64,000 bases of DNA from DASXVU01 sp963732855 (GCA_963732855.1 CAVTBB010000005.1:124001-188000); one strand, 5' to 3'. Positions 23,955-33,176 are shown, counted from the first letter of the stretch. Program-made: numbers and translations. Notes: a model not told the origin generated them from the letters alone.

Positions 23955-25976
23955 CTATTCTTTGAATTGGATTAGATCAGGTGGACGATTGCTGCGGGCG
24001 ATCTGATTCTCCAGTATTCTGGAAACTTCCTCTGGGGTCGATTTCTGCATGACCTTCAATTTGATGGCCAATACATCGATATGGGAGAAGGCGACCTCTT
24101 TCGGTTGTGAACCCTCGCTCTTCTTATTGTCATACTGGATCAGCGCCTCGATTATGCTGTTCTTATGATTTTCCCCAAGTTTCTTTCTTTTCACATAATT
24201 GATCTGGGCATTCAACGTGGGTAAACCAATCTCTACTACGTAGTCAAATCTTCCGTGCCGGGTCACCGCCGGATCAATCTCTGACAGATCTGAATTGGTG
24301 ATCGTGATTATAATTATCCATCTCTTGTCGTGTAATTTCTGCAGCCGTGGCAACATGCCGGCGGTGATAAACGCGCCAGCCGTTCGACTCTCCAGCTGTG
24401 CGCTTTGGGGTCGGGTCTTGAAGAATTCCTCGCACTCGTCCAGTAACACGATGACTCGTCGCATCTTGGTCAGGTCATCGAAGATCTTCGCCGCTTTAGC
24501 ATCAAATCCTTCCAGCCCATTCCTTAGGAAATCAGATGGAGATAGTGTTATCAAGGGCCATTTCAGTGCTTTGGAGATCCTTTTTACGGCAGTTGTCTTT
24601 CTTGTACCCGACGGGCCGTGTATGATCAAAGAGTTCATGCTTGATGGTTGATGAATCCAACTCCTGCTGATCGGTCTTATCATTACGTCCTTAAGGCTGC
24701 TAATGAGTGCCGAGCCATTAGTGGGATCGGAAATGTAATCCAATGCTTCCATCTCGATCCATTCGGGTTTTCGGATGTTCGGGATCATATCAGGCCAAAT
24801 CGGAAGATTTGGAGTTGGTTTAGGATAGAAAAGGCTGTAATCCTTCAATAGTAGTTTTTGCCGGAGTTGTTGGAGGGCATCGGAGTAGCTGATCAGGAAC
24901 ATTAGTGTCGTTGCCGTTGCCCAGGACTCGATGAGACCCGATTTTCGGGTGCGGTCGTTTGACCATCCTGAAATTGTTCCGACCTTGGTAAAGTTGGACT
25001 TTGCCAGATTGAATGCCCGATCGAGTGCCGGCAGTACCGCCTCGCAAGATTTCAGATCTCCCTGATGAAGACGTCTTATCAGGAGGTGAGTTAGTGATAG
25101 GGCGACCTCATAGCTTGAAACATGGATCATTACGTTTCCTTCATACGAAATGTTAGTTGTTGGCCAGGCCCCGTCATGAAGTTGGGAATCCACTATCGAT
25201 TGGATTGCCCGAGATGTAAGCAGGTCCGTATTGGAGACCTCGAAACGGTTCAGAAGAGCTATGCAGAACATGAGTTCCGCTGGATCATATTTTGACGTCA
25301 CCCCAGCATATTCATATGCCAGGAGGCGCAGGAAGTCTTCCCTGATTTGTTCGATCAAGATAGGATCGGCTTCAAAGGTCCAATCGGGATAGGCAGAATG
25401 CAACATGTCCAGCGCCCTGATCATATGGAGGGTCACCAAATGATGCACTTCATCTTTGGGACTTGCCTTTCCCCCACACCATTCCTCCAATTGAGTTCGG
25501 TTCTCCTCAGCGATCTTCAAGGCAGCTTCCCTCATGAGGTCGAGGTCTACGTCCAGTGAGGTTACTTCCAACAGATCGCCTAGAATCGAAACAGAGAAAA
25601 GGATCTGACTATCCGTGAACATGTTGATGCCGTTCGTTTCAGAACGTCTCGCTAGAGCAGGTTCACCCACAAGTCTCGATAGATATTTCTCGCAAACACC
25701 TTTCAGAATGGAGGTCATTTTGTCTTGTTCGCCTGGTATCTTTTCATCATCCAGTAGATCGGCCTCGTAAAGAAACCGCAGATACTGATGTAGAGCGATG
25801 AAGGAGCAATTGGTCGAAGTTGGATGTAATTTGCCATCCTTTTCGTTTAACTGGCGGATCGTACGCCAAAAGGTTCCATTCTCCGGATTATAGAATGCTT
25901 CGAGAGATCTTCCAGCCCGCAATATCCAATCCTGAAGGGAATTGATCTTCTCATCGAGATGAGCTATCTCAATCAT
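23955..25976 (-). CDS. AAA+ ATPase with an N-terminal helical toroid-like domain
   Basis: 673 residues, soluble. Residues 1-400 are alpha-helical repeats with SQLHDGAWPTTNISYEG, similar to the QW-type DGxW motif of alpha/alpha-toroid folds (terpenoid cyclase/prenyltransferase-like). Residues 445-600 are an AAA+ module: Walker A GPSGTRKTT, Walker B VIVLLDECEEF, sensor 1 IITITNSD, arginine finger region TRHGRFDY. The Walker A has Arg before the catalytic Lys where Gly is usual. Lower GC than most of the window. A 70-codon frame ends three bases upstream. The combination is not one I can name; a remodelling ATPase or defence-type protein is possible. Confidence 0.8.
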   Translation of the reverse strand: MIEIAHLDEKINSLQDWILRAGRSLEAFYNPENGTFWRTIRQLNEKDGKLHPTSTNCSFIALHQYLRFLYEADLLDDEKIPGEQDKMTSILKGVCEKYLSRLVGEPALARRSETNGINMFTDSQILFSVSILGDLLEVTSLDVDLDLMREAALKIAEENRTQLEEWCGGKASPKDEVHHLVTLHMIRALDMLHSAYPDWTFEADPILIEQIREDFLRLLAYEYAGVTSKYDPAELMFCIALLNRFEVSNTDLLTSRAIQSIVDSQLHDGAWPTTNISYEGNVMIHVSSYEVALSLTHLLIRRLHQGDLKSCEAVLPALDRAFNLAKSNFTKVGTISGWSNDRTRKSGLIESWATATTLMFLISYSDALQQLRQKLLLKDYSLFYPKPTPNLPIWPDMIPNIRKPEWIEMEALDYISDPTNGSALISSLKDVMIRPISRSWIHQPSSMNSLIIHGPSGTRKTTAVKRISKALKWPLITLSPSDFLRNGLEGFDAKAAKIFDDLTKMRRVIVLLDECEEFFKTRPQSAQLESRTAGAFITAGMLPRLQKLHDKRWIIIITITNSDLSEIDPAVTRHGRFDYVVEIGLPTLNAQINYVKRKKLGENHKNSIIEALIQYDNKKSEGSQPKEVAFSHIDVLAIKLKVMQKSTPEEVSRILENQIARSNRPPDLIQFKE

Positions 25977-25979
25977 GTG

Positions 25980-26192
25980 TTATGTTCTCCCGTTTACATG
26001 ATGTTGAGAATAGCCCACCGTACTTGAACCAATCCGTAAGATCAGGACTATTTCCTTCAAGGAACTGATCGCTCCGCCTTCATCTTGTAAATCAATGACT
26101 CGTTTAATTCTCTCCCTCACAACCAAATACCGGCCATACCGCTGTTTTTCATCGAACAAATCAATGCTGTCCTCTTGGGGGAGCGGGATCAT
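25980..26192 (-). CDS. Small hypothetical protein upstream of the AAA+ ATPase
   Basis: A 70-codon frame ending three bases before the AAA+ start, so the two would be co-transcribed if it is real. The product is charged (YGRYLVVRERIKRVIDLQDEGG) with a hydrophobic middle (VLILRIG). Its ATG overlaps, head to head, the start region of the broken dihydrofolate reductase gene. No ribosome binding site is visible. It may be a leftover fragment. Confidence 0.35.
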   Translation of the reverse strand: MIPLPQEDSIDLFDEKQRYGRYLVVRERIKRVIDLQDEGGAISSLKEIVLILRIGSSTVGYSQHHVNGRT

Positions 26193-26796
26193 GACAACAG
26201 TAGGCCAGAATAGAGATCAGAAGGTGGGAAAGGTGATCCTGGGCATGGCAATGTCCCTCGACAGTTATATCAATGGTCGCAACGGAAGTGTCGATCGATT
26301 GTATCCGACCTCGAGGCGTTGAGAAAGACAAGGATCCTACGGGAAATGATACGTGACAAGGGGGCTGTGGTGTGGCAGGAACGCCTTTGCAATGTCAGAG
26401 GACCCGGATACGTATGCTGATAGTTACGCATTTCAGCTCCCGATCATCGTCATGATACACAACAAACCGGAAAAGAAGCCGAAAAAGACGGACCGATTGA
26501 AGTTCATCTTTATATCTGACGGTATCGAAAAGGCAATAGAAAAAGCTCAAGAAGTTGCCGATGGGAAGGTTGTCACTGTGATCGGCGGAGCAAAAGTTGC
26601 CCATCAATGCTTGTCTGCGGCTTGATCGATGAACTTCATGTCGATCTAATGCCGGTCTTGTTGGGCAGAGGCTTCGGTTCTTTGAGGATATCGGCACCGA
26701 GCATGTCAGGCTTGAGAAGATCGAGGTCCTTGAATCGGTCAACGGTGGGACGTACATCAGGTTCCGGGTTGAGAACTCTAACCGAAACGATGGCTG
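26191..26796 (+). pseudogene. Dihydrofolate reductase/RibD C-terminal family gene, frameshifted
   Basis: Homology to a single RibD-C/DHFR-like reductase is spread over all frames: VILGMAMSLDSYINGRNGSVDRLYP (26.22-26.31 kb), then DLEALRKTRILREMIRD in a second frame, GRNAFAMSEDPDTYADSY through KVVTVIGGAKVAHQCL (26.37-26.61 kb), GLIDELHVDLMPVLLGRGF, and finally EDIGTEHVRLEKIEVLESVNGGTYIRFRV in a last frame to about 26796. At least four single- or double-base shifts are needed, near 26312, 26370, 26612 and 26680. The gene is therefore dead, unless the sequence itself is faulty here. Confidence 0.8.
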
Positions 26797-26859
26797 ATGG
26801 CGTGCAATGCGATGCGTTGACGGTCAAAGCTATTAGCGGCTTTGCCATTCAGGATTGAA

Positions 26860-27738
26860 ATGAACCCGGACCACTGCAAGGACGTCTCATTGCGGAACGT
26901 CGACTTCGCTCTCACTGAGGAGAACATCACCCGGAACATCGCGGGCAAGAACGCTTACACCCGTACCGATTTCATCATCCTCAAGCACAGAGAGGAAACC
27001 GCGGTGGTAAAGGTGGTGAAACGGGCCGGTAAGGACCTATTTCGACCTATCTCCGACTTTGAACTGGTTTCACTTCCCGACGATACCGTGTTCATCAGGG
27101 ACGAGGAGATCGACGTGCTGAGCACCTCGCAGATGGCCCGCCAGGCGAGAGATAATCCCGGAAAGACCGTGGTCGTATCGGGTATGTTCAATCACGTATC
27201 GTTCCTGCAGGAGGAGAACCTCCTCGATCTGTACGTTGTCGATGTGGTGCCACCATCCCCTTCAAAGCTCTCGGTCTTGGTGGAAAGAGCATTCTCCACC
27301 GGTATGATCGACCTGCCGATCGTGCCCCATTACCAGGACATCGACCTCAACGAGCTGGAAAAGCGGGTGGAGACAGAAGGCGTGATGTTCCCCTGCAGGG
27401 CGTCCGGTCTCGAATCGAAGAGAAACGTCTTCTTCCTGGACGAGACCCCCACTTTGGAAGGGGAGATCACCCTCATCGGATGTGACCTGTCAAGACGCAT
27501 CTTCAATTCGATCTACCGAAAGGAGCCGAACTCATTGGACATGTGCCCGAGGAATCTTGCTATAAGAAAGGGCAAAACGCTGGTCAAATGCTGCGGCGTC
27601 AAGGAAGGTTTCGTCATCGACGGTGACGTCGCCTCAGTTCCTTGGGGGGCGACGGTGCTTGACGTGGTCGGCGCCATCAACTCTCTTTTCGGACACCGAC
27701 CGTTCGGCCCGCTGGTGCTCGGACGGACGGACCCCTGA
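26860..27738 (+). CDS. Conserved-looking hypothetical protein, 292 residues
   Basis: Soluble alpha/beta protein with no membrane segment. Visible features are a central FIRDEEIDVLSTSQMARQARDN, the Rossmann-like strand KTVVVSGMFNHVSFL, and several Cys in the C-terminal half (MFPCRAS, LIGCDLS, DMCPRN, VKCCGV), which could bind a metal or cluster. Start placed at MNPDHCKD (ATG 26860); the frame runs six codons further. Its last 105 bases overlap the end of the opposite-strand TPR-like gene. Not a family I can name with confidence. Confidence 0.7.
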   Translation: MNPDHCKDVSLRNVDFALTEENITRNIAGKNAYTRTDFIILKHREETAVVKVVKRAGKDLFRPISDFELVSLPDDTVFIRDEEIDVLSTSQMARQARDNPGKTVVVSGMFNHVSFLQEENLLDLYVVDVVPPSPSKLSVLVERAFSTGMIDLPIVPHYQDIDLNELEKRVETEGVMFPCRASGLESKRNVFFLDETPTLEGEITLIGCDLSRRIFNSIYRKEPNSLDMCPRNLAIRKGKTLVKCCGVKEGFVIDGDVASVPWGATVLDVVGAINSLFGHRPFGPLVLGRTDP

Positions 27739-28182
27739 GAGCTGCCTGGCTTTCTTGAGTGCGGCGAATCCTTCTTCTTTCTTGCCGGTCTTCATCAGCA
27801 CCTCGCCGTAGACATACCAGGCGTCGGCATCGTCTGGTTCCAATTGAAAATGGCCTTCCAGCCAAGATGTCGCGCCCCGCAGGTCGTCCCGGGCGATCAT
27901 ATCCCTCGCTCTTTGGGCGGCGGTCTTCTCAGAAAGTATCTTGGCCTTCATAGCATCCATGATCTCGTCCTTGATTACCTCCAGTGCATGAACGGAAAGC
28001 CATGGATATTTGATGGAGAGACTTCTGCGAAGCTCCTCCCACTTCTCCGGGTCGAGATGATAAGTACGGTTTCGGAAGACCGAATAGGGAACGTTGATGA
28101 CCAGCTTGCCATGGTTGACCGGCAGGAAATTAGGGTTCACTGATGGCCTATCATGAGCCTTATCGGGAATGGCCATGGGCAT
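27634..28182 (-). CDS. TPR-like hypothetical protein
   Basis: 182 residues. Residues 95-150 fit one and a half tetratricopeptide-type helical hairpins (ATSWLEGHFQLEPDDADAWYVYGEVLMKTGKKEEGFAALKKARQL). The N-terminal half has a conserved-looking HGKLVINVPYSVFRNRTY and KYPWLSVHALEVIKDE. The last 35 residues (after QLSGVRPS) are low-complexity and basic, and are encoded antisense to the end of the neighbouring gene. That suggests the stop was extended into the neighbour. Function unknown. Confidence 0.7.
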   Translation of the reverse strand: MPMAIPDKAHDRPSVNPNFLPVNHGKLVINVPYSVFRNRTYHLDPEKWEELRRSLSIKYPWLSVHALEVIKDEIMDAMKAKILSEKTAAQRARDMIARDDLRGATSWLEGHFQLEPDDADAWYVYGEVLMKTGKKEEGFAALKKARQLSGVRPSEHQRAERSVSEKRVDGADHVKHRRPPRN

Positions 28183-28387
28183 ATTAATGAGCAGGCGATA
28201 TTAGGGTTTTCCGAACTCAATGGAGCTTGGAAACCCTGAATTTCTAGGGAACGCCATAGTAATTGCCAAATGGTCATTAATTGAGTCATCGCAGGAATCG
28301 ACCGACTCCTTGATGAGTCTGCAAAATTTGTTAACCATCGTGAGTCCGTCAGAAAGAATAATTAACACAGTTTGATTAAGGACACGC

Positions 28388-29548
28388 ATGGACATGATCG
28401 CCCTCGGGCCGCACAACCCCAGACTGGACATCAAGGACGTAGTGATCTACGACTCGACCTTGAGAGATGGGGAGCAGACACCTGGGATCGTATTCAGCGA
28501 AGAGCAGAAGATTATGATCGCCCGGAAGCTGGACGAGATGCATGTCCCTGAGATCGAGGCGGGCTTCCCGGCTGTCTCTGAGAATGAACTGAAGTCCGTC
28601 AAGGCGATCAGTTCCCTCGGCCTCAACGCCCGGATACTCACGCTGTCCCGCATCACAAAGTCGGACATTGACGCCTGCATCGAGGCAGGCTCGGACCAGG
28701 CCCTACTGTTCATCGGCACGTCCGATATCCACCTGAAATACAAGTTCAACAAGCCCAAGGAGTTCGTCCTGGAGAAAGTGGCGGAAGGACTGGATTACTG
28801 CCACGAACGCGGTATCGCAGCGGCCTTGTCTGCCGAGGATTCGACCCGTACCGATATGGATTTCCTGCTTGAAGTGTACAGGAAAGCGGAAGAGTGCCAC
28901 GCTTCCCGAATAGGCGTCACCGACACGCTTGGCTGCGCCTCGCCGGAAGCGATATTCAATATTGTCACTGAGGCTAAACGCCATTTAAAGACCCCGATCT
29001 CGGTGCACCTGCACAACGACTTCGGACTGGCCCTGGCTAACGCCATCGCCGGTGTCAAGGCGGGAGCGAAGGCGGTAACGACGACCGTCAACGGGATCGG
29101 CGAACGCGCCGGGAACGTCCCGCTGGAGCAGTTCGTGGCCTCAATGAAATACGTCTACCGTTGCGACTTGGGCATCGATACGACCAAGCTGAAGGAGCTC
29201 TCCGACATCGTCGCCGAGTACTCCGGGCTAGGGCTGCCGAAGAACCAGCCGCTGGTAGGCCATAACGTGTTCTCGCACGAGTCGGGCATCCATGTGGCGG
29301 CAGTTCTGAACTGCCCCATGACCTATGAACCGATCCCGCCGGAGGAGATCGGTAACAAGCGGCATTTGATCATGGGCAAGAAGACCGGGCTGAACTACAT
29401 AAGGAAGCGCGTCGAAGAACTCCATCTAATCGCTTCCGAGGAACAGCTGGGAAAGATCCTGTGCGATGTTAAGAAACTGGGCGAGAAGAAAGGGCGCGTC
29501 ACCGACGACGAGTTCAAGCAGATCGTCCTGACCATCCTCCGAGGATGA
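28388..29548 (+). CDS. aksA: Homocitrate synthase family protein, AksA type
   Basis: Condenses acetyl-CoA with 2-oxo acids; in methanogens AksA builds the chain of 7-mercaptoheptanoyl coenzyme B. 386 residues, with only the TIM barrel and short C-terminal subdomain and no LeuA-type regulatory domain, which argues against isopropylmalate or citramalate synthase. Signatures: YDSTLRDGEQTPG at 19-31, the metal-binding VHLHNDFG near 218, and GIGERAGN near 238. An AT-rich TATA-like run, AATAATTAAC, lies about 28 bases before the ATG, so the mRNA may be leaderless. NifV-like use is a less likely alternative. Confidence 0.85.
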   Translation: MDMIALGPHNPRLDIKDVVIYDSTLRDGEQTPGIVFSEEQKIMIARKLDEMHVPEIEAGFPAVSENELKSVKAISSLGLNARILTLSRITKSDIDACIEAGSDQALLFIGTSDIHLKYKFNKPKEFVLEKVAEGLDYCHERGIAAALSAEDSTRTDMDFLLEVYRKAEECHASRIGVTDTLGCASPEAIFNIVTEAKRHLKTPISVHLHNDFGLALANAIAGVKAGAKAVTTTVNGIGERAGNVPLEQFVASMKYVYRCDLGIDTTKLKELSDIVAEYSGLGLPKNQPLVGHNVFSHESGIHVAAVLNCPMTYEPIPPEEIGNKRHLIMGKKTGLNYIRKRVEELHLIASEEQLGKILCDVKKLGEKKGRVTDDEFKQIVLTILRG

Positions 29549-29555
29549 ACTCCCC

Positions 29556-30332
29556 TTACAGCTTTATTTGCTGGCCTGCTTCGTTCCTGCGGAACTTCCC
29601 GAACTCGATCATCCTTTGGACCTGTTCCCCGGTGAAGACCGGGCCGTCTACGCAGACCCTCATTTCATCGAGCGCGCATGAGCCACACAGTCCAGCGCCG
29701 CACTTCATGTAGCGCTCGAGCGACAGCTCGCATTTGACGTTATGCTTCTGCAACAATGGCAGCAGGTAGAACAGCATCTTCTCCGGCCCGCATGCCATGA
29801 CGAAATCGTATCGCCCTTTCGACAGCATCTCCGCCACTAGATCGACGGCTGTCCCCTTCAGACCGTGGGTTCCGTCATCGGTCGATGTGAGCACGTTGTT
29901 CGAAGCGGCTTTGGCCCTGTCGATGAACAGCAGCTCCGAGACGTTCCGCGCCCCGATGGCCACGTCGACCCGGGACGGGTCGTCGAACGCCTCGACCGCC
30001 GGCAGAAGCGAGGCCATTCCAGTTCCCCCGCCCACGACCAGTATCTTGCCGTCATGCAACGTATAACCGTGACCGTAAGGTCCCCGTATCCCGATCCTGT
30101 CCCCAGACCTTAGGTTGCTCAGTGATTTCGTCGCCAGGCCCACATCTTTGACCGTGATGCCCTTTCGCCCAACGCAATATGAAGCGGACATAGGGATCTC
30201 ATCCACACCTGGCTGCCAGACCATGAAGAACTGGCCCGGTCTGACCTCTTTGTGGTATTCGAAACGGAGGGTCCGGACGCCCTTACCGACCTCTTCTGAT
30301 TGCAGAACATCCACGATCTCAGACATGTTCAT
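29556..30332 (-). CDS. pyrK: Dihydroorotate dehydrogenase electron transfer subunit
   Basis: FAD and [2Fe-2S] subunit that passes electrons from the PyrD subunit to NAD+. 258 residues. FAD/NAD-binding region with GIRGPYGHGY and VVGGGTGMASLLP, and the C-terminal cluster motif CGAGLCGSCAL...CVDGP with four Cys. Start at ATG 30332, 14 bases inside the end of pyrD and just after GGGGGTGG; an ATG two codons later is possible. The frame extends 71 codons upstream but only antisense-like inside pyrD. Second gene of pyrD-pyrK. Confidence 0.93.
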   Translation of the reverse strand: MNMSEIVDVLQSEEVGKGVRTLRFEYHKEVRPGQFFMVWQPGVDEIPMSASYCVGRKGITVKDVGLATKSLSNLRSGDRIGIRGPYGHGYTLHDGKILVVGGGTGMASLLPAVEAFDDPSRVDVAIGARNVSELLFIDRAKAASNNVLTSTDDGTHGLKGTAVDLVAEMLSKGRYDFVMACGPEKMLFYLLPLLQKHNVKCELSLERYMKCGAGLCGSCALDEMRVCVDGPVFTGEQVQRMIEFGKFRRNEAGQQIKL

Positions 30333-31233
30333 GAGCCACCCCCACAAGTCCTCGGATGTCGCCGCAGCGCTCCTGTTCCACATACCTTTCCAGCCCGGTG
30401 GTGATCTCTGAGAAGACACCCATACCGCGCCGGCCGATGCCGCTGCCAACCTGGACCGCGCTTGCGCCGGCCATGATGTACTCGAGCGCGTCCCTCCATG
30501 TCTCGACGCCGCCGACCCCAATGACCGGGATGTCCAGTGCGGCATATAGATCGAAGACGCAGCGCAGTCCGACCGGTTTCACCGCCGGCCCGGAAAGACC
30601 GCCGAAATGATTGCTCAGCACCGGACGTCGGAACTCGACCGAGATTGCGATCGCTTTGAGCGTATTGATGGCGACGACGGCATCCCCGCCTGCCTTTTCC
30701 ACCGCCCTTCCTACCTCGACCAGCCTGTGGGTGTTGGGCGTCAACTTAGCGAACACCGGTATGGACACCGAGCCTTTGCATTCCTTGACGATCGAGCCGA
30801 CGACCTCGGGGTCGATGCCCATCTCCATGCCATAGCCGTGAGCGTGCGGGCAGGACAGGTTCAGCTCGACCGCGGCCGCCCCATACTCTTCCATGTTAGA
30901 ACTGAGAAAAGCGAAATCGTTGGCGTTAGAGGCGAAGACCGATCCGATGATGGGGACGTTTCCTTTCTTCGCCACCTCCATCTCGACCTGGAAATCCTTA
31001 ATACCGGGACCGGGGAGCCCCATGGCGTTGACGTAACCGTCCTCCAGTTCGACGAGCGTCGGGTTGCCGTAGCCGTTCCTCGGTTCCATGCCGATGGACT
31101 TGGTGACCAGTGCACCGGCCCCGGCGGAGGCGACGCTAAGCAGCGAGCCGCCTGTCTCTCCCACCATTCCGGACGCGAGCATGGTCGGGTTCTTCATATG
31201 GACCCCGGCCACACTGACCTGCAACGAGGACAT
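30319..31233 (-). CDS. pyrD: Dihydroorotate dehydrogenase, catalytic subunit (class 1B)
   Basis: FMN enzyme oxidising dihydroorotate to orotate in pyrimidine synthesis. 304 residues from MSSLQVS. Start region VSVAGVHMKNPTMLASG is family-typical. The active-site loop NLSCPHAHG has the Cys used by class 1B enzymes, and GGLSGPAVKPV plus the phosphate loop GVGGVETWRDAL bind FMN. Two possible ATGs, 31233 and 31245, with no clear ribosome binding site at either. The partner PyrK overlaps its end. The frame continues upstream to 31428 without family similarity. Confidence 0.94.
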   Translation of the reverse strand: MSSLQVSVAGVHMKNPTMLASGMVGETGGSLLSVASAGAGALVTKSIGMEPRNGYGNPTLVELEDGYVNAMGLPGPGIKDFQVEMEVAKKGNVPIIGSVFASNANDFAFLSSNMEEYGAAAVELNLSCPHAHGYGMEMGIDPEVVGSIVKECKGSVSIPVFAKLTPNTHRLVEVGRAVEKAGGDAVVAINTLKAIAISVEFRRPVLSNHFGGLSGPAVKPVGLRCVFDLYAALDIPVIGVGGVETWRDALEYIMAGASAVQVGSGIGRRGMGVFSEITTGLERYVEQERCGDIRGLVGVAHEHV

Positions 31234-31378
31234 GATGGAGGGCATAAAGTCTGGGCTAATAACCTCTTCGCAGTGACAAACAACTGCCAAGTGCATTATC
31301 TGCCCATCCGGAGGTCGATCAAGCTCCTGGTTATCAAAAATCCGAAAACGAATCGCCGTTTCATGACCAGCATCCGAG

Positions 31379-31825
31379 CTAGCCCGGACTTGGGGGCGCC
31401 CCGACAACGCACTGGTCGCCCCTCTCATCTATCGCAGGCGGTGCCTCTGCCCCTCTGCCTTTCTTGACCAGGTATTCCCGTATCGCCATGTGCAACGCGT
31501 CCGCGCCCAAGTTGGAGCATTCCATCTTGCCTGGGGGCAGTCCGTCCAATGCATTCGCCACATCCTCACGGGTCATTTGTAGGGCCTGCTTCAGTGTCAT
31601 CCCCTTGGCCATTTCGGTGACCTTGCTCGACGTGGCGATGGCCGCGGCACATCCCATGGTCTTGAACTTGACATCGGTGAGGACGTCCTCCTCGACCTTG
31701 ACGTATATGTGGACCAGGTCCCCGTCGGCTGGGTTACCCACTTTTCCGACGCCGTCGGCGTCAGGGATCTCTCCCACGTTCCTCGGGTTGGTGAAATGGT
31801 CCAGTACTTTACGCGAATATCCCAC
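31379..31825 (-). CDS. IscU/NifU-like Fe-S scaffold with one cluster ligand replaced by Asp
   Basis: Scaffold on which cysteine desulfurase builds iron-sulfur clusters. 148 residues. The fold matches IscU throughout (VLDHFTNPRNVGEI, FKTMGCAAAIATSS, PGKMECSNLGADAL). Of the three cluster cysteines, the second (MGCAA) and third (MECSN) are present, but the first is Asp in GNPADGD, where IscU has C-G-D. A frameshifted second IscU at 37.5-37.9 kb keeps that Cys. Starts three bases after the nifS stop, so the pair is one operon. The last 20 residues are Pro/Gly-rich. Confidence 0.92.
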   Translation of the reverse strand: MGYSRKVLDHFTNPRNVGEIPDADGVGKVGNPADGDLVHIYVKVEEDVLTDVKFKTMGCAAAIATSSKVTEMAKGMTLKQALQMTREDVANALDGLPPGKMECSNLGADALHMAIREYLVKKGRGAEAPPAIDERGDQCVVGAPPSPG

Positions 31826-31828
31826 CTA

Positions 31829-32995
31829 TCACACCTTCGATCTGTATATGGGGGACATCACCCTTAATTTCTTTACCACTGCTGGCGCAACCTCGATGAA
31901 GCGGTCGATCTCCTCCATGGTATTGAACTTGGACAGGCTGGCCCGTAACGAGCCATGCATCTGCTCTTGTTTTAGGCCCAGGGCCAGCAGCACATGCGAA
32001 GGTCCGGTGGTCCGGGTGGAACACGCCGATCCGGTCGAGACGCAGAAACCCTGCTGGTCCAGGTAGATCAGCAGCGATTCTCCATCAACCCCGTCGAACC
32101 GGAAGTGGGCGTTGTTGCACAGACGTTCGCTAGGATGACCGTTCAGATGGACGTCCGGTATCTCGGTCAGTACCCCAGTGATCAGCCTGTCTCGCATCTG
32201 GGTCATCTTCGCCACGTCCCCTTCGAACTCGTTCATGCCCAGCTCGATCGCCTTGCCGATGCCCACGATGCCGGGAATGTTCTCGGTGGACGAACGCAGG
32301 CCGTGTTCTTGGCCGCCGCCATATACCAGAGGCCGGATCTTCAACCCCCTCTTCAGATAAAGCGCCCCGATCCCCTTTGGCGCATGGAACTTGTGACCAG
32401 ACATGGATAGCATGTCTATGTGGTCCTTGACCACATCCGTACGGACCTTAGTGATCGATTGGACCGCATCGGTGTGAAAGACCGCCCCCTTGTCGTGGGC
32501 GACCTCTGCCATCGCCCTGATCGGCTGTGTCGTGCCGATCTCATTGTTGGCCGCCATCACCGAGACGACCAGGGTTTCCCCGGTCACTGCCTCCTTGACA
32601 TTCTCCAGATCGACCGACCCGAATTCATCCACCGGAAGGTAAGTGACCCGAAAGCCCTCGCGCTCCAGGAACTCGCAGGTGTTCAGTACCGCATGGTGCT
32701 CGATCCTGGTGGTGATGATGTGATCGCGTTTGCCCCGGTTCGCGAAGGCATACCCCTGCAGGGCCATGTTATCCGCCTCTGTGCCTCCGCCCGTGAACAA
32801 GATCTCCCCGGGATCGGAGTTGATCGCCACAGCCACCTTTTCTCTTGCAGCGGTCATGCCCTCCTCCGCGCTCCTTCCAAGGCTGTGGAGGCTCGATGGA
32901 TTGCCATACTCCTGGAGGAAGAATGGGTCCATGACCTCCAGGACCCTTGGGTCGACGTTTGTTGTAGCGCTATTGTCGAAATACGTTATGTTCAC
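31829..32995 (-). CDS. Cysteine desulfurase, NifS/IscS type
   Basis: PLP enzyme releasing sulfane sulfur from cysteine for Fe-S and thio-cofactor synthesis. 388 residues. The PLP lysine is in MSGHKFHAPKG and the mobile-loop catalytic Cys in STGSACSTRT. The substrate-binding region ATTNVDPRVLEVM and TGGGTEADN are intact. Start at the GTG at 32995, nine bases after GGAGATGG; it gives the family-typical opening NITYFDNSATT, whereas the longer frame adds 14 unrelated codons. Upstream partner of the IscU-like gene. Confidence 0.95.
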   Translation of the reverse strand: MNITYFDNSATTNVDPRVLEVMDPFFLQEYGNPSSLHSLGRSAEEGMTAAREKVAVAINSDPGEILFTGGGTEADNMALQGYAFANRGKRDHIITTRIEHHAVLNTCEFLEREGFRVTYLPVDEFGSVDLENVKEAVTGETLVVSVMAANNEIGTTQPIRAMAEVAHDKGAVFHTDAVQSITKVRTDVVKDHIDMLSMSGHKFHAPKGIGALYLKRGLKIRPLVYGGGQEHGLRSSTENIPGIVGIGKAIELGMNEFEGDVAKMTQMRDRLITGVLTEIPDVHLNGHPSERLCNNAHFRFDGVDGESLLIYLDQQGFCVSTGSACSTRTTGPSHVLLALGLKQEQMHGSLRASLSKFNTMEEIDRFIEVAPAVVKKLRVMSPIYRSKV

Positions 32996-33176
32996 AGCAA
33001 ACCATCTCCTAGCCGATATTAACAATAGATAACACAAAATCCGGTATAATAACCTGAATGGTCAACATCATACACCCCTTGAAGTTCACAGGGGGATGCG
33101 GTCTTCATGAACCGAAGTTGAGGGTACCGGATGTTCTACCTTTCGCTTCTGATGACTGACCGCACCCCACATCATT

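Noticed and set aside
23806..24006. 66-codon plus-strand frame in the gap before the AAA+ gene
   Set aside because: No ribosome binding site, no recognisable family, and its end overlaps the AAA+ coding end.
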